Positions 1 to 8,582 are shown, numbered from the stretch's first letter. The stretch is DNA of 40,360 nucleotides from Ochrobactrum sp. RH2CCR150 (GCA_014138095.1 JACGXE010000026.1:1-40360), one strand, 5' to 3'. Notes: a model not told the origin generated them from the sequence alone. Made by a program: numbers and translations.

Positions 1-102
1 CATCGTGTCTGCTGAAGCATGGGTCTACATCGCAAACATCCGCCTGCTTACCCGGCGCGTCGCAAGAGCCTGATATCGTTACGTTCATTATGATTCAGGC
101 TC
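1..102 (+). mobile_element. 3' end of an IS element (probably IS5 family), left copy
   Basis: The first 102 bases are the right-hand end of an insertion sequence that continues beyond the window. They contain the last 23 codons of a transposase, its stop, and a 29-base tail ending in the tip CAGGCTC, followed by TAA. The same sequence, reverse-complemented, ends the window, with one mismatch at position 96. A tip read inward as GAGCCTGAATCAT next to a TAA/TTA trinucleotide fits IS5-family elements, which duplicate short TNA targets; the family call is inferred, because most of the element lies outside. The tail also holds an inverted repeat, AGAGCCTGA (65-73) against TCAGGCTCT (95-103), which could fold back. 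Confidence 0.8.
2..73 (+). CDS. Transposase, C-terminal 23 codons only (partial)
   Basis: Reading from position 2 gives 23 codons, with residues such as SAEAWVYIANIRLLTRRVAR, then TGA at 71-73. An aromatic and arginine-rich tail of this kind is usual at the C-terminus of IS5-type transposases, and the stop sits 29 bases before the terminal repeat tip. The rest of the gene lies off the left edge, so the DDE catalytic residues cannot be inspected. An identical reading frame occurs on the minus strand at the right edge. Confidence 0.6.
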   Translation: MVSAEAWVYIANIRLLTRRVARA

Positions 103-197
103 TAACCGCTCCAAGTAATGAATAAAGAATTGCAATGAAATATCTTTGCGGAATCTAGACAGCCTGAAAAACCCCATTATTATATTAGATATGCACC

Positions 198-214
198 ATC
201 TATAGAATATAGAT
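198..214. promoter_or_regulatory. Perfect dyad, possible operator upstream of the AAE-type carrier
   Basis: ATCTATA, GAA, TATAGAT form a perfect 7-bp inverted repeat with a 3-base centre, 21 bases before the GTG start of the carrier gene. The surrounding 130 bases are AT-rich and carry no gene. A regulator-binding site or a 5' hairpin are both possible; no regulator is adjacent. Confidence 0.35.
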
Positions 215-235
215 CGGTTAGGTTGGGGGACTGCG

Positions 236-1909
236 GTGTATTTTCTCAAAGACCCTGTTATTGCACTCTTTGTCTCCCTCGCAATCGGTTATCTTATTGG
301 CAAACTGCGTATAGGCCTGGTTCGTTTGGGTGGAGTTTGCGGAACATTGCTGGCAGCACTGGCAATAGGGCAACTCGGCGTGCGCATTTCGCCAGACCTG
401 AAGGACAGCGCATTCACGCTCTTTATTTACGCTTTGGGGTTCACAGCAGGACCCCAATTCTTCGCCAATATTCGGGGCGGTTGGCGCTATGGAGTATTCT
501 CCATAATCGAAGTCGTGTGCGTCACCATCCTGGTCTCCGCAGCGATTGTTCTGTTCAAGCTCGACATTGGAACAGCGACCGGACTTTTTGCTGGATCTGC
601 GACCGAATCTGCGGTCATCGGAACAGCATCGCAAGCGATCTCGCATCTCGCGATATCACCGGAGCACATCGAACAATTACAGGCCAACGTCGCGACGGCC
701 TATAGCCTCACTTATCTGTTCGGCCTTATCGCAATTGTGGTTTTCACCACCCAGCTCGCACCGATGCTTCTGAAAGTCGACCTTAAAACCGAAGCACAGG
801 CATTGGCCCGCAAACTGGGCTCGGAAGACGATGACGAAGACCAGGTTGAAGGCTTACCCATGTTCGTTGCCCGTGCTTTCCGCGCGGGATCTCTAGCGGG
901 ACGAACGGTTGGCGATCTGGAAAAAAGCTGGAACTGGACCGTTACACTTGCGCGTGTCCGCAGACATGGGAAAATCCTCCAAACGGACGCCGACTTTCTT
1001 ATGAAGCCGGATGATATCGTCATTGCACACGGACGCCGCAACGCCGTTATTGCGGTTCAGGATTCCTTTGGAGAAGAAGTCCCCGTGCCAGACGGCACCA
1101 GTTTGGCGCTTGCAACCCGGGAAGTCGTTCTCATACGAAAAGAGGCCTTTGGGCGCCAGATTCGCCAATTGCGCCAGCTGGCGTCACCAAATCTGCGCCG
1201 GGGCGTGTTTATATCCAGCGTCCGCCGTCTCGGACAGGCTGTTCCGGCATTACCGGGCACAGTTCTCCATGAAGGTGACGTGTTGACCCTTTATGGCCAA
1301 GAGGAGCCCGTCACACGAGCGATACAGGCGTTGGGCAAGGCCCTGCCCAAAGTTGGCAGCACTGATTTTGTGTTTCTCGGACTTGGTATCGTCGTTGGCC
1401 TTCTGCTCGGCCAATTTTCCCTTAATATTCGCGGCTGGGAACTGTCACTAGGGTCGGGCGGCGGGGCTTTGATATCCGGCCTGGCATTTGGCTGGCTCAA
1501 TATGCGAAACCCAACCAGAGGCGGGTTTCCGGTTCCTGCTGCAGAGTTTGCGAAAGATTTCGGACTGGCTGCTTTTATTGCAGCAATAGGACTGAGTGCC
1601 GGACCTGACGCAATCAAGCTGATCATGGAGTACGGACTTATCCTTCCCCTGCTTGGCCTGGTCGTTTCATTCGTACCTGCGCTCGTGTCGCTATTTGTCG
1701 GCGCAAAACTCATGAAGATCGACACACCAATCCTTCTTGGTGCGATCGCCGGTCAACATTGCAGCACGCCAACAATCAGTGCACTCGTGTCTCAAGCGGG
1801 GAACTCAACGCCAGTCATCGGATACACGGTTACCTACGCCATCTCCAACGTGCTCTTGCCGCTTATGGGGCCAGTGATTGTGGGCATTGCTTCGACATTA
1901 GGCAGTTAA
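236..1909 (+). CDS. Aspartate:alanine exchanger (AAE) family membrane transporter
   Basis: A 557-residue inner-membrane carrier of the AspT/YidE/YbjL type. It has the family's layout: an N-terminal hydrophobic half (about 1-180), a soluble middle with two TrkA-C (RCK_C)-like segments (about 205-365), and a second hydrophobic half (about 375-557). The membrane halves carry family-like glycine-rich stretches, GLFAGSATESAVIG near 115 and GAIAGQHCSTPTISAL near 505. The length matches AspT (about 540-560). The start is GTG with GGGGGA five bases upstream. Known members exchange aspartate for alanine or dicarboxylates; no aspartate decarboxylase gene is adjacent, so the substrate is open. It converges on the ABC-F gene with a 16-bp gap. 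Confidence 0.85.
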   Translation: MYFLKDPVIALFVSLAIGYLIGKLRIGLVRLGGVCGTLLAALAIGQLGVRISPDLKDSAFTLFIYALGFTAGPQFFANIRGGWRYGVFSIIEVVCVTILVSAAIVLFKLDIGTATGLFAGSATESAVIGTASQAISHLAISPEHIEQLQANVATAYSLTYLFGLIAIVVFTTQLAPMLLKVDLKTEAQALARKLGSEDDDEDQVEGLPMFVARAFRAGSLAGRTVGDLEKSWNWTVTLARVRRHGKILQTDADFLMKPDDIVIAHGRRNAVIAVQDSFGEEVPVPDGTSLALATREVVLIRKEAFGRQIRQLRQLASPNLRRGVFISSVRRLGQAVPALPGTVLHEGDVLTLYGQEEPVTRAIQALGKALPKVGSTDFVFLGLGIVVGLLLGQFSLNIRGWELSLGSGGGALISGLAFGWLNMRNPTRGGFPVPAAEFAKDFGLAAFIAAIGLSAGPDAIKLIMEYGLILPLLGLVVSFVPALVSLFVGAKLMKIDTPILLGAIAGQHCSTPTISALVSQAGNSTPVIGYTVTYAISNVLLPLMGPVIVGIASTLGS

Positions 1910-1925
1910 CGCCCCCTGAAATTCA

Positions 1926-3551
1926 TCAACCGACATGCAGACCCGGTGCTTCCTGACCGGTGCTCTCGACATATTCGGTGTAGCCGCCACCATATTGCTG
2001 GATACCATCGGGCGTGAGTTCCAATACGCGATTGGAAAGTGCTGCCAAGAAGCGGCGATCATGCGATACAAAAAGCATCGTGCCTTCGTAAGTTGAAAGC
2101 GCCTTGATGAGCATTTCCTTTGTATCGAGATCGAGATGGTTCGTCGGCTCGTCGAGCACGAGGAAGTTCGGTGGATCAAACAGCATCGCAGCCATGACCA
2201 GCCGGGCTTTCTCACCACCCGACAGCACACGACATTTCTTTTCGATATCATCTCCGGAGAATCCGAAGCAGCCAGCAAGTGCGCGCAGAGGAGCCTGCCC
2301 TGCCTTTGGAAAGCGCTGCTCCAGCCATTCGAGAATGGTGCTATCACCATCGAGAATATCCATCGCGTGCTGTGCGAAATAGCCAAGTTTCACACTGGCG
2401 CCAAGATTAACGATGCCCTGATCCGGCTCGGTCGCACCGGTGACAAGCTTGAGCAGTGTCGATTTACCGGCACCATTGACGCCCATGATGCACCAGCGCT
2501 CACGGCGGCGAACCATGAAATCCAGCCCATCATAGATTGTGCGGCTGCCATAGGATTTGTTGACGCCCTTGAGACTGACCACATCTTCGCCAGAGCGGGG
2601 AGCTGGCAAGAAGTCGAAAGCCACAGTCTGGCGACGGCGTGGAGGCTCTACGCGGTCAATTTTCTCAAGCTTCTTCACGCGGCTCTGCACTTGCGATGCA
2701 TGGGATGCACGCGCCTTGAACCTTTCAATGAACTTGATTTCTTTGGCCAGCATTGCCTGCTGGCGCTCGAACTGGGCCTGTTGCTGCTTCTCGTTCAGCG
2801 CGCGCTGGCCTTCATAGAAGCCATAGTCGCCGGAATAGGAATTCAGCGAGCCGCCATCGATTTCGATGATCTTGGTGACAATGCGATTCATGAACTCGCG
2901 ATCATGCGAAGTCATAAGCAATGCGCCATCGTAATTCTTGAGGAAGGCTTCCAGCCAGATCAGGCTTTCGAGATCAAGATGGTTGCTCGGTTCGTCGAGC
3001 AACATCACATCGGGCCGCATCAGTAGAATACGGGCAAGCGCGACACGCATTTTCCAGCCGCCGGACAATTTGCCGACATCACCATCCATCATTTCCTGGC
3101 TGAAGCTCAAACCGGCAAGCACTTCGCGGGCTCGGCCATCCAGTCCATACCCGTCAAGCTCTTCATAGCGGGCCTGAACTTCACCGTAGCGTTCGATAAT
3201 GGTATCCATTTCATCGAGACGGTCCGGATCGCACATCGCTGCTTCAAGCTCGCGCAGCTCCGCTGCTACGATGCTGACCGGTCCTGCACCATCCATGACT
3301 TCGGCCACAGCCGAACGCCCGCCCATTTCACCGACGTTCTGGTTGAAATAGCCTATCGTCACGCCTTTTTCGACCGTTACCTGCCCCTCATCCGGCAGTT
3401 CATCGCCGATGATCATACGGAAAAGCGTCGTCTTTCCCGCACCATTCGGCCCGACAAGACCAATTTTTTCGCCGCGATTGAGGGCCGCGGAGGTTTCGAT
3501 GAACAGAATGCGATGGCTGTTCGACTTGCTGATATTATCGATACGGATCAT
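1926..3551 (-). CDS. ABC-F family ATPase (Uup/EttA/YbiT-like)
   Basis: 541 residues with two ATP-binding cassettes and no membrane segments, the hallmark of ABC-F proteins, which act on the ribosome and not in transport. Cassette 1 has Walker A GPNGAGKT (34-41), signature LSGGWKMR near 165 and Walker B LLLDEPSNHLD. Cassette 2 has GVNGAGKS near 355, LSGGEKAR near 450 and LVLDEPTNHLD. Between them is a charged, glutamine- and lysine-rich linker (about 245-305), the P-site tRNA interaction motif in this family. The start ATG is followed by MIRIDNISKS, with no alternative nearby. Housekeeping translation factor or antibiotic-resistance ABC-F cannot be told apart by eye; ordinary length and no resistance context favour housekeeping. 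Confidence 0.88.
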   Translation of the reverse strand: MIRIDNISKSNSHRILFIETSAALNRGEKIGLVGPNGAGKTTLFRMIIGDELPDEGQVTVEKGVTIGYFNQNVGEMGGRSAVAEVMDGAGPVSIVAAELRELEAAMCDPDRLDEMDTIIERYGEVQARYEELDGYGLDGRAREVLAGLSFSQEMMDGDVGKLSGGWKMRVALARILLMRPDVMLLDEPSNHLDLESLIWLEAFLKNYDGALLMTSHDREFMNRIVTKIIEIDGGSLNSYSGDYGFYEGQRALNEKQQQAQFERQQAMLAKEIKFIERFKARASHASQVQSRVKKLEKIDRVEPPRRRQTVAFDFLPAPRSGEDVVSLKGVNKSYGSRTIYDGLDFMVRRRERWCIMGVNGAGKSTLLKLVTGATEPDQGIVNLGASVKLGYFAQHAMDILDGDSTILEWLEQRFPKAGQAPLRALAGCFGFSGDDIEKKCRVLSGGEKARLVMAAMLFDPPNFLVLDEPTNHLDLDTKEMLIKALSTYEGTMLFVSHDRRFLAALSNRVLELTPDGIQQYGGGYTEYVESTGQEAPGLHVG

Positions 3552-3643
3552 AAACGTGGCAGGCCTTGTAATAACTTGGCCTCCCTATGGCACGCCTTGC
3601 ACGCGGTGTCACGGGGTACGGCTGGCTGGCACTGTCTTTTTCA

Positions 3644-3661
3644 GCGCTCGCCAATGAGCGC
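3644..3661. terminator. Short hairpin after the deacetylase gene
   Basis: GCGCTC and GAGCGC pair around a 6-base loop, 8 bases past the deacetylase stop (minus strand). There is no following T run, so intrinsic termination would be weak; it marks the end of the glycan operon. The rest of 3552-3668 shows no gene. Confidence 0.3.
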
Positions 3662-3668
3662 CGTCGCG

Positions 3669-4370
3669 CTAACTGCTGCATAAGCGCATGAGGAATTTCG
3701 GCCATATATCCCGGCGACGAATGCTGATCCGCGGCAATTCAAACAGATCATCGGCTGGGTTAGTCCGTCGTCTTACTGTCGTCGTGGCCGTTTTGAACCC
3801 AGCTTCTTTGACCATCTCGCGATGAATGGCATTGTTCTCTCCATATGGAAAACAGAAACCTGAGACTTCGCCACCCAACACATCCTCCAAAACCATCTTT
3901 GATTGGGCGATCTGCCTTTTTGCTTCATCGTCCGGCGTCGCGGTCAGATGGACATGATCGAGTGTATGGGCGCCGACCTCATGCCCCAGCGCTGCCCACT
4001 CGCGCAACTGGGTGACGGACATCAACGGCGTCTTCGGAACGCCGAGCATCTGATCCCACACATTGCTTCCGCCCACCTGATTGGCGACGAAATAATTGGT
4101 TGCCGTGAAACCATAATCTGCAAGTACCGGCGCGGCATTTTCCAGAACGTTGAGAAAGCCGTCGTCGAAAGTAATGGCCGCCACTTTGCCGGTCTTCTCG
4201 CCCTTGATGTATGGCAGAGCGTCACGCAGCGATAGGCCGCGATAGCCCGCCCTCTTCAACCATTTCATCTGACTTCGGAACCGGGCCGGATGCACCAGCA
4301 ATCCATGGAAAGGCATATCCCTTTGCGGCAACGGTGCGATCTGGTGGTATAAAAGAATGGGTATCCGCAT
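3669..4370 (-). CDS. Polysaccharide deacetylase (NodB/CE4 family)
   Basis: 233 residues with a carbohydrate esterase 4 NodB-homology domain. Motif 1 is TFDDG (67-71), holding the catalytic base and a metal-binding aspartate. Motif 2 is HTLDH (135-139), supplying the two metal histidines. A later FPYG (near 175) matches motif 3. The family removes N- or O-acetyl groups from glycans in a metal-dependent way. There is no signal peptide or membrane anchor, so it may act on a cytoplasmic glycan precursor. Its ATG immediately follows the TGA of the upstream glycosyltransferase gene, so the two are probably translationally coupled. It is the last gene of a three-gene glycan operon. Confidence 0.85.
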   Translation of the reverse strand: MRIPILLYHQIAPLPQRDMPFHGLLVHPARFRSQMKWLKRAGYRGLSLRDALPYIKGEKTGKVAAITFDDGFLNVLENAAPVLADYGFTATNYFVANQVGGSNVWDQMLGVPKTPLMSVTQLREWAALGHEVGAHTLDHVHLTATPDDEAKRQIAQSKMVLEDVLGGEVSGFCFPYGENNAIHREMVKEAGFKTATTTVRRRTNPADDLFELPRISIRRRDIWPKFLMRLCSS

Positions 4371-5180
4371 TCAGTCGTCCCTCATTGCCACTTCATGGAT
4401 AGGATCTGCGCCGATCCCGCCCGATAGAATACGTTCGATCTCCACGATCCGGTCGCGCCTGCGCTGTAACCGTTTCCCGATACGACCAAGGAAACGTCGG
4501 TGTTTCTTTGCCTCCCGACTGGCCTGCAGGTGTTCGATATAAACCTGTTCAACCGGGTCATTTTCAAGATTATCGAATATCCAGCAAAAGGACACAGGAA
4601 GCCTGGTTATCGAATAGTCAGGCGCGATCTTGGCAGTGTCGTGCCCCACAATCTGCTCCAGCACCAGTTGATCCCATATTTCCGGCGCATTCATGCACCC
4701 TTTCTGCCAAGTCTCCAGAAGAGCAAGGGCGGATGGGCTGTCGTTAATGAGCACAGTTCCGCTTAGCAGGTGGCCACTCTTTTCATAGTAGACAGCGATA
4801 TCGCTGCGAATGGACAGTAGTTCCGGCCACGGATCACGATGAAATACGGCATCCACATCGACATAAAGCAACGGACCTCTGACGGTTTTGCGCTGCTCCA
4901 AAAGAACGCCGGGCTTTAGGCCAGCATTGCGCACCCAGCTTCCCGTATCTTCAACAGCAATGCAGATGATCTTTAGCCCAAGATAGCGAACGCTCGTCAG
5001 CAGGCGCTCCTTCTCCTGTTCGTAGAAACTGTTCGTCGTGTAGAAGGCGACAATTGTTCCCGCCGGCCCGGTATCGACCCGCCTTCTTGACGCCAGTTCC
5101 GCCAGCGTTGGAAACGCCACCGCCATCGAACGATGCGCCCGGCTCCATGGCAGAAGCCTATCGAAAAGCCTGTAGAACAT
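4371..5180 (-). CDS. Putative glycosyltransferase with DxD motif
   Basis: 269 residues, no signal peptide. A beta-strand-like stretch TIVAFYTTNSFYEQEKERL (42-60) and later PLLYVDVDAVFHRDPWPEL (103-121) resemble GT-A-fold nucleotide-sugar transferases, with DVD (108-110) as the likely metal and sugar-nucleotide site. WDQLVLEQIV in the second half fits a GT-A acceptor region. The C-terminal 40 residues are strongly basic. Family assignment is tentative; it does not clearly match a classical GT2 or GT4 pattern. It lies between a GT29-like gene (74 bp upstream) and the deacetylase (adjacent), which supports a role in building a surface or capsular oligosaccharide. Confidence 0.6.
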   Translation of the reverse strand: MFYRLFDRLLPWSRAHRSMAVAFPTLAELASRRRVDTGPAGTIVAFYTTNSFYEQEKERLLTSVRYLGLKIICIAVEDTGSWVRNAGLKPGVLLEQRKTVRGPLLYVDVDAVFHRDPWPELLSIRSDIAVYYEKSGHLLSGTVLINDSPSALALLETWQKGCMNAPEIWDQLVLEQIVGHDTAKIAPDYSITRLPVSFCWIFDNLENDPVEQVYIEHLQASREAKKHRRFLGRIGKRLQRRRDRIVEIERILSGGIGADPIHEVAMRDD

Positions 5181-5253
5181 ATTGAACCCATTGATAAGTC
5201 GTGGTCGTGAACACGGGGAAAGGGCGGGTTTTTCACCACGCCCAACCTCAAAT

Positions 5254-5868
5254 TCAGGACAGAAGCCGTATCTGACCTAAGGTGGCTCTCTCTTCAATCC
5301 AGTGACGTTCGGCTGCCCAAGCGTGATGCTTCCAGCCCTGCCAGCTGAAACCGCACAATTGAATTTCCCAATCAGTTGAAGGAAACGTTCGCAACATGTG
5401 CCAGACGCCAAAAAAGCCTGTGCTCGGAAACATCTGCTTCATCTGTGTTTCGGCAATGCCCAGTTCTGCGCAGACCTCGAAATAGACTTGCGGCGGCAGT
5501 ATCCGAATGGATTTTCCAGTGGCGCTCAGGATTTCGAATGCCGGAAGCGTCCAGTCCGCCCGTCTGCCCTTCAGGCGCGACAGGACGTTGGGATGGTGGT
5601 GAAAACGCCGGATGATGCTTGGATGAACGGCAAAGAGAATTTCAGACGCATTGCGCATGAAGACCGAATCCAGAAAAGCTTGATCCCGTAGCCAATCCTG
5701 CATTTGCTTGGCAGATGTTGCCAGCATAAGCAGATCGGTTCTGGAGCCGGTCATGCCGTCCAGGGCATGGGGAACATTGAATCGCAGCACATAATCGGAA
5801 CTATCGATTTCATTCGATAGATTGCGGGACAGTGGACCATTGCCCACGACAGTAAGCATCTTTTTCAT
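5254..5868 (-). CDS. Sialyltransferase-like protein (GT29-type motifs)
   Basis: 204 residues. The N-terminus, VVGNGPL (7-13) followed by IDSSDYVLRFN (21-31), resembles the large sialylmotif of glycosyltransferase family 29, which binds CMP-sugar donors. FPSTGFFGVW (147-156) resembles the small sialylmotif, and GFSWQGWKHHAW then ERHWIEE (about 173-193) could hold the catalytic histidine region. GT29 is best known in animals; shorter relatives in alphaproteobacteria are often left as hypothetical or given misleading names. There is no transmembrane anchor. No CMP-sialic acid synthesis gene is in the window, so a CMP-activated donor such as sialic acid or Kdo is unproven. It is the first gene of the glycan operon; the ribosome site before the ATG is weak. 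Confidence 0.6.
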   Translation of the reverse strand: MKKMLTVVGNGPLSRNLSNEIDSSDYVLRFNVPHALDGMTGSRTDLLMLATSAKQMQDWLRDQAFLDSVFMRNASEILFAVHPSIIRRFHHHPNVLSRLKGRRADWTLPAFEILSATGKSIRILPPQVYFEVCAELGIAETQMKQMFPSTGFFGVWHMLRTFPSTDWEIQLCGFSWQGWKHHAWAAERHWIEERATLGQIRLLS

Positions 5869-6073
5869 TGACCGTCTTCGATCTGAAAGATGCAGACAGA
5901 GTGTCCCTACTGACCGTCTGCATCGTTATTACTTCCAGATGTTCTCGCTCAAATCATGGTTTTTCTTAGGCCATAAATACAAAATTAGCGCCCTATGATG
6001 AGGAGAGGCCATCTTGCCATTTGTTCCACACCGCTGGCTGGTGCTCACCGCATAATCATGGCCCATCAGTTCT

Positions 6074-6838
6074 CTAAAGAACTTCACCGCCATCGATAAC
6101 AAGCGCCAGTCCGGTAACAAATGCCGCCTGTGGCGAGGCGAGATAAACGATGCCTGCCGCTATTTCCTCAGCAGATGCCCAGCGTCCCATAGGGATCGTT
6201 TCGGAGACATAATCTTCAAGTGCTGCGCGGCCTCCCATCTGCAGTTCGAAACCGGCATTGAAAGGCGTATCGACAAAGCCTGGACAAAGCGCATTGAAGC
6301 GGATGTTTTCCCGCGCATAGTCAGCCGCCATCTGCCGCACCATAGCCACAGCCGCATGTTTGGTGGTGGCATAGGAAATCATGCCGCGATCATACTGGCA
6401 TCCGGAATTGGATGCGGTGATAATCACCGACCCTCCACCCTGTGCCCGCATTGGCGCGAGTGCCGCCTGCGCAACGACGAAATGCGAACGCACGTTGAGC
6501 GCCCACGCCAGATCCATTTGATCAGGCGTCACTTCCTCAAGTTTTCCGGCGATCTGAATGCCCACGTGAGAATGCACGATATCGAGCCTGCCGTGGCGTG
6601 CGGCGACACCAGCAACAGTTTCAGTGATCGCGGCATCGTCACGCGCATCAAGTGCTGCGCTTTCGGCCTGCCCGCCATTGGCTCGGATCACTTCTGCCGT
6701 TGCTTCCGCAAGTTCGGCGCGCAGATCCGTGACCATAACGGTTGCGCCCTCTGCCGCCATGGCGATTGCGCCGGCGCGGCCGATACCCGATCCCGCGCCT
6801 GTTACAAGAGCAACCCGGCCTTCAAGACAAGATTTCAT
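6074..6838 (-). CDS. Short-chain dehydrogenase/reductase with variant NNAG motif
   Basis: 254 residues, classical SDR. The dinucleotide motif is TGAGSGIG (13-20), with D38 after strand 2 suggesting NAD preference. The catalytic set appears as N115, S143, Y156 and K160 (YATTK), and the C-terminus has GLALVIDGG. The structural motif normally NNAG reads SHVG (90-93), which is uncommon. It is the last gene behind a polyamine-type importer (61-bp gap from the permease), so it probably oxidises the imported compound or a product of it; the substrate cannot be read from the sequence. Confidence 0.82.
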   Translation of the reverse strand: MKSCLEGRVALVTGAGSGIGRAGAIAMAAEGATVMVTDLRAELAEATAEVIRANGGQAESAALDARDDAAITETVAGVAARHGRLDIVHSHVGIQIAGKLEEVTPDQMDLAWALNVRSHFVVAQAALAPMRAQGGGSVIITASNSGCQYDRGMISYATTKHAAVAMVRQMAADYARENIRFNALCPGFVDTPFNAGFELQMGGRAALEDYVSETIPMGRWASAEEIAAGIVYLASPQAAFVTGLALVIDGGEVL

Positions 6839-6899
6839 AGTATTTTCCCTAGAATAATCGCGGAATGTGTGGGCAAAGCAGACGCTTTAAATGGCGTCA

Positions 6900-7706
6900 T
6901 CAATGCCCTGCCGGTTTTCCACGTCGAAGCATGACTTGTGCGAAGACGAGCAGCAGCAGAGAGAACACCATCACCATTGTACCGATGGCATTGATCTCGG
7001 GTGTCACCCCGCGACGAATGGACGAGAAGATGTAGATCGGCAGGGTGGTCTGCGGTCCAGCGACAAAGAATGCGATGATGAAATCATCAAAGCTGAAGGT
7101 GAAGCTGAGCAGAAAGCCCGCCATCATCGCTGGCATCAACATCGGTAGAGTTACTTGCCGGAAGGTTGCCAACGGTCCTGCACCAAGGTCGGAGGAAGCT
7201 TCGATCAGCGAGCGATCCATGCCATCGATGCGGGCGCGCACCAGGATAATCACCAGCGACATCGTGAACAGCACATGTGCCGCGATGAGCGAGCCATACC
7301 CCAATGACAGCTTCAGGCCCGTCAACGCCTGAAGCCATGGATTGACCGTATTGAATACCGTCACCAGCGCGATCAGCGTTGCGATACCAATGACGATGCC
7401 GGGGATCATCACCGCGATGTAGATCATGGCGTCAAAGAGAACGCGCAGTTTGCCCTTCAGACCGGTCAGTGCAATCGCCGCCATCGTGCCCAGCAGGCAG
7501 GATATAAAAGCCGAAGTCAGCGCGACGGATGCCGAGGTTTTGAGAGCATCAATAACAAACGGATTTTCAAGCGCCTTGGAATACCATTGCGTCGAGAACC
7601 CTTGCAGCTGACTTGCCGAGCGGCCCGCAGAAAAGCTGAAAAGCGCGATGATCCCGATAGGAAGATAGAGGAACAGGTAAATCGCAGTAGCATAAATGCG
7701 CATCAT
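6900..7706 (-). CDS. ABC transporter permease, PotC-like
   Basis: 268 residues with about six membrane helices. The cytoplasmic EAA loop reads EASSDLGAGPLATFRQVTLP, where the permease contacts the ATPase. The fold and length match PotC/PotI, the second permease of spermidine/putrescine importers. It starts 4 bases after the stop of the PotB-like gene, so the pair is translated together. It belongs to the operon ATPase, binding protein, permease, permease, SDR. Confidence 0.85.
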   Translation of the reverse strand: MMRIYATAIYLFLYLPIGIIALFSFSAGRSASQLQGFSTQWYSKALENPFVIDALKTSASVALTSAFISCLLGTMAAIALTGLKGKLRVLFDAMIYIAVMIPGIVIGIATLIALVTVFNTVNPWLQALTGLKLSLGYGSLIAAHVLFTMSLVIILVRARIDGMDRSLIEASSDLGAGPLATFRQVTLPMLMPAMMAGFLLSFTFSFDDFIIAFFVAGPQTTLPIYIFSSIRRGVTPEINAIGTMVMVFSLLLLVFAQVMLRRGKPAGH

Positions 7707-7710
7707 TTCC

Positions 7711-8568
7711 TCACATCAAACTGACATCTTCGCGCGCAGTCCCCATCAGACGCAGGAAACGCATGTAAAGGGAGACGACAAGCAGCATGATAGCCACCAG
7801 CGTTATCGACACGGCGGACCCGAACGCCCAGTTGCGCGATTGCAGGAACAGATCGACAAGCGCATTACCAACAAAGAAGACGTTGCCGCCACCGAGCATT
7901 TGCGGGATGAGATATTCTCCCATGAGCAGGATGAAGACGAGCATCGATCCTGTTGCCACGCCGGGCAGCGATAGGGGCAACGTGATCTGCAGAAAGCGCC
8001 GCCATGGCGGCGTACCCAGATCGTCAGCGGCTTCCAGCAGCCTGCGGTCGAGCTTTTCGAGGCTCACATAGATCGGGAAAAACATCAGCGGCAGATAGCC
8101 GTAGACAATGCCCACCAGAACGGCGAATGGCGTGTTGATCAGGCGGAAATCGCCGAGACCAAACGCAGACAGCAATTGAGGTATGCCGCGCCCACCAAGA
8201 AGGAAGATCCAGGCGTAGGAGCGGATCAGGATCGATGTCCAGAATGGCACAATCACCAGCACCAGCAGCAATGTGCGCCACTGCCTGCCTACCCGCAATG
8301 CAAGATAATAGGCCAGCGGATAAGCAAACAGGAGCGCTGCAATCGTACCGATGGGCGCGAGCGTCAATGTGTTACGGAATGCAGCCCAGCGGCTTCCGAG
8401 ATTGGCATATTGCGCAAAGGTGAAAGCAGGCTGATAGCCGCCAGCCGCACCGCGCTCCCCAAAGGAATACACGAGCACGACTGCAAGCGGCAGTATGAGG
8501 AGCGCCGCGTACCACAGGCCCGCTGGCCCCAGCAGGAGCCAGCGCATTTTTCGCTGAGACAATGCCAT
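7711..8568 (-). CDS. ABC transporter permease, PotB-like
   Basis: 285 residues, six predicted membrane segments, EAA loop LLEAADDLGTPPWRRFLQIT. It matches the PotB/PotH type of polyamine-class importer permease. It lies 14 bp after the binding-protein gene and 4 bp before the PotC-like gene. With the latter it forms the membrane channel of the importer. Confidence 0.85.
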   Translation of the reverse strand: MALSQRKMRWLLLGPAGLWYAALLILPLAVVLVYSFGERGAAGGYQPAFTFAQYANLGSRWAAFRNTLTLAPIGTIAALLFAYPLAYYLALRVGRQWRTLLLVLVIVPFWTSILIRSYAWIFLLGGRGIPQLLSAFGLGDFRLINTPFAVLVGIVYGYLPLMFFPIYVSLEKLDRRLLEAADDLGTPPWRRFLQITLPLSLPGVATGSMLVFILLMGEYLIPQMLGGGNVFFVGNALVDLFLQSRNWAFGSAVSITLVAIMLLVVSLYMRFLRLMGTAREDVSLM

Positions 8569-8582
8569 TGATGCCCGTCCGG

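Larger units (their letters stand above)
1..105. repeat. Left arm of a 105-bp inverted repeat bounding the window
   Basis: Positions 1-105 match the reverse complement of 40256-40360 at 104 of 105 bases. The only difference is position 96 (C) against 40265, which reads G on the complementary strand. Identity stops exactly at the TAA after the IS tip. The arms are the repeated IS ends, not a repeat of their own. Confidence 0.95.

Noticed and set aside
2136..3026. 296-codon open frame antisense to the ABC-F gene
   Set aside because: Shadow of a strongly conserved gene on the other strand; no family motif and no ribosome site.
5929..6120. 63-codon frame between the glycan operon and the SDR
   Set aside because: It overlaps the end of the SDR gene, has no ribosome site, and gives a low-complexity product.
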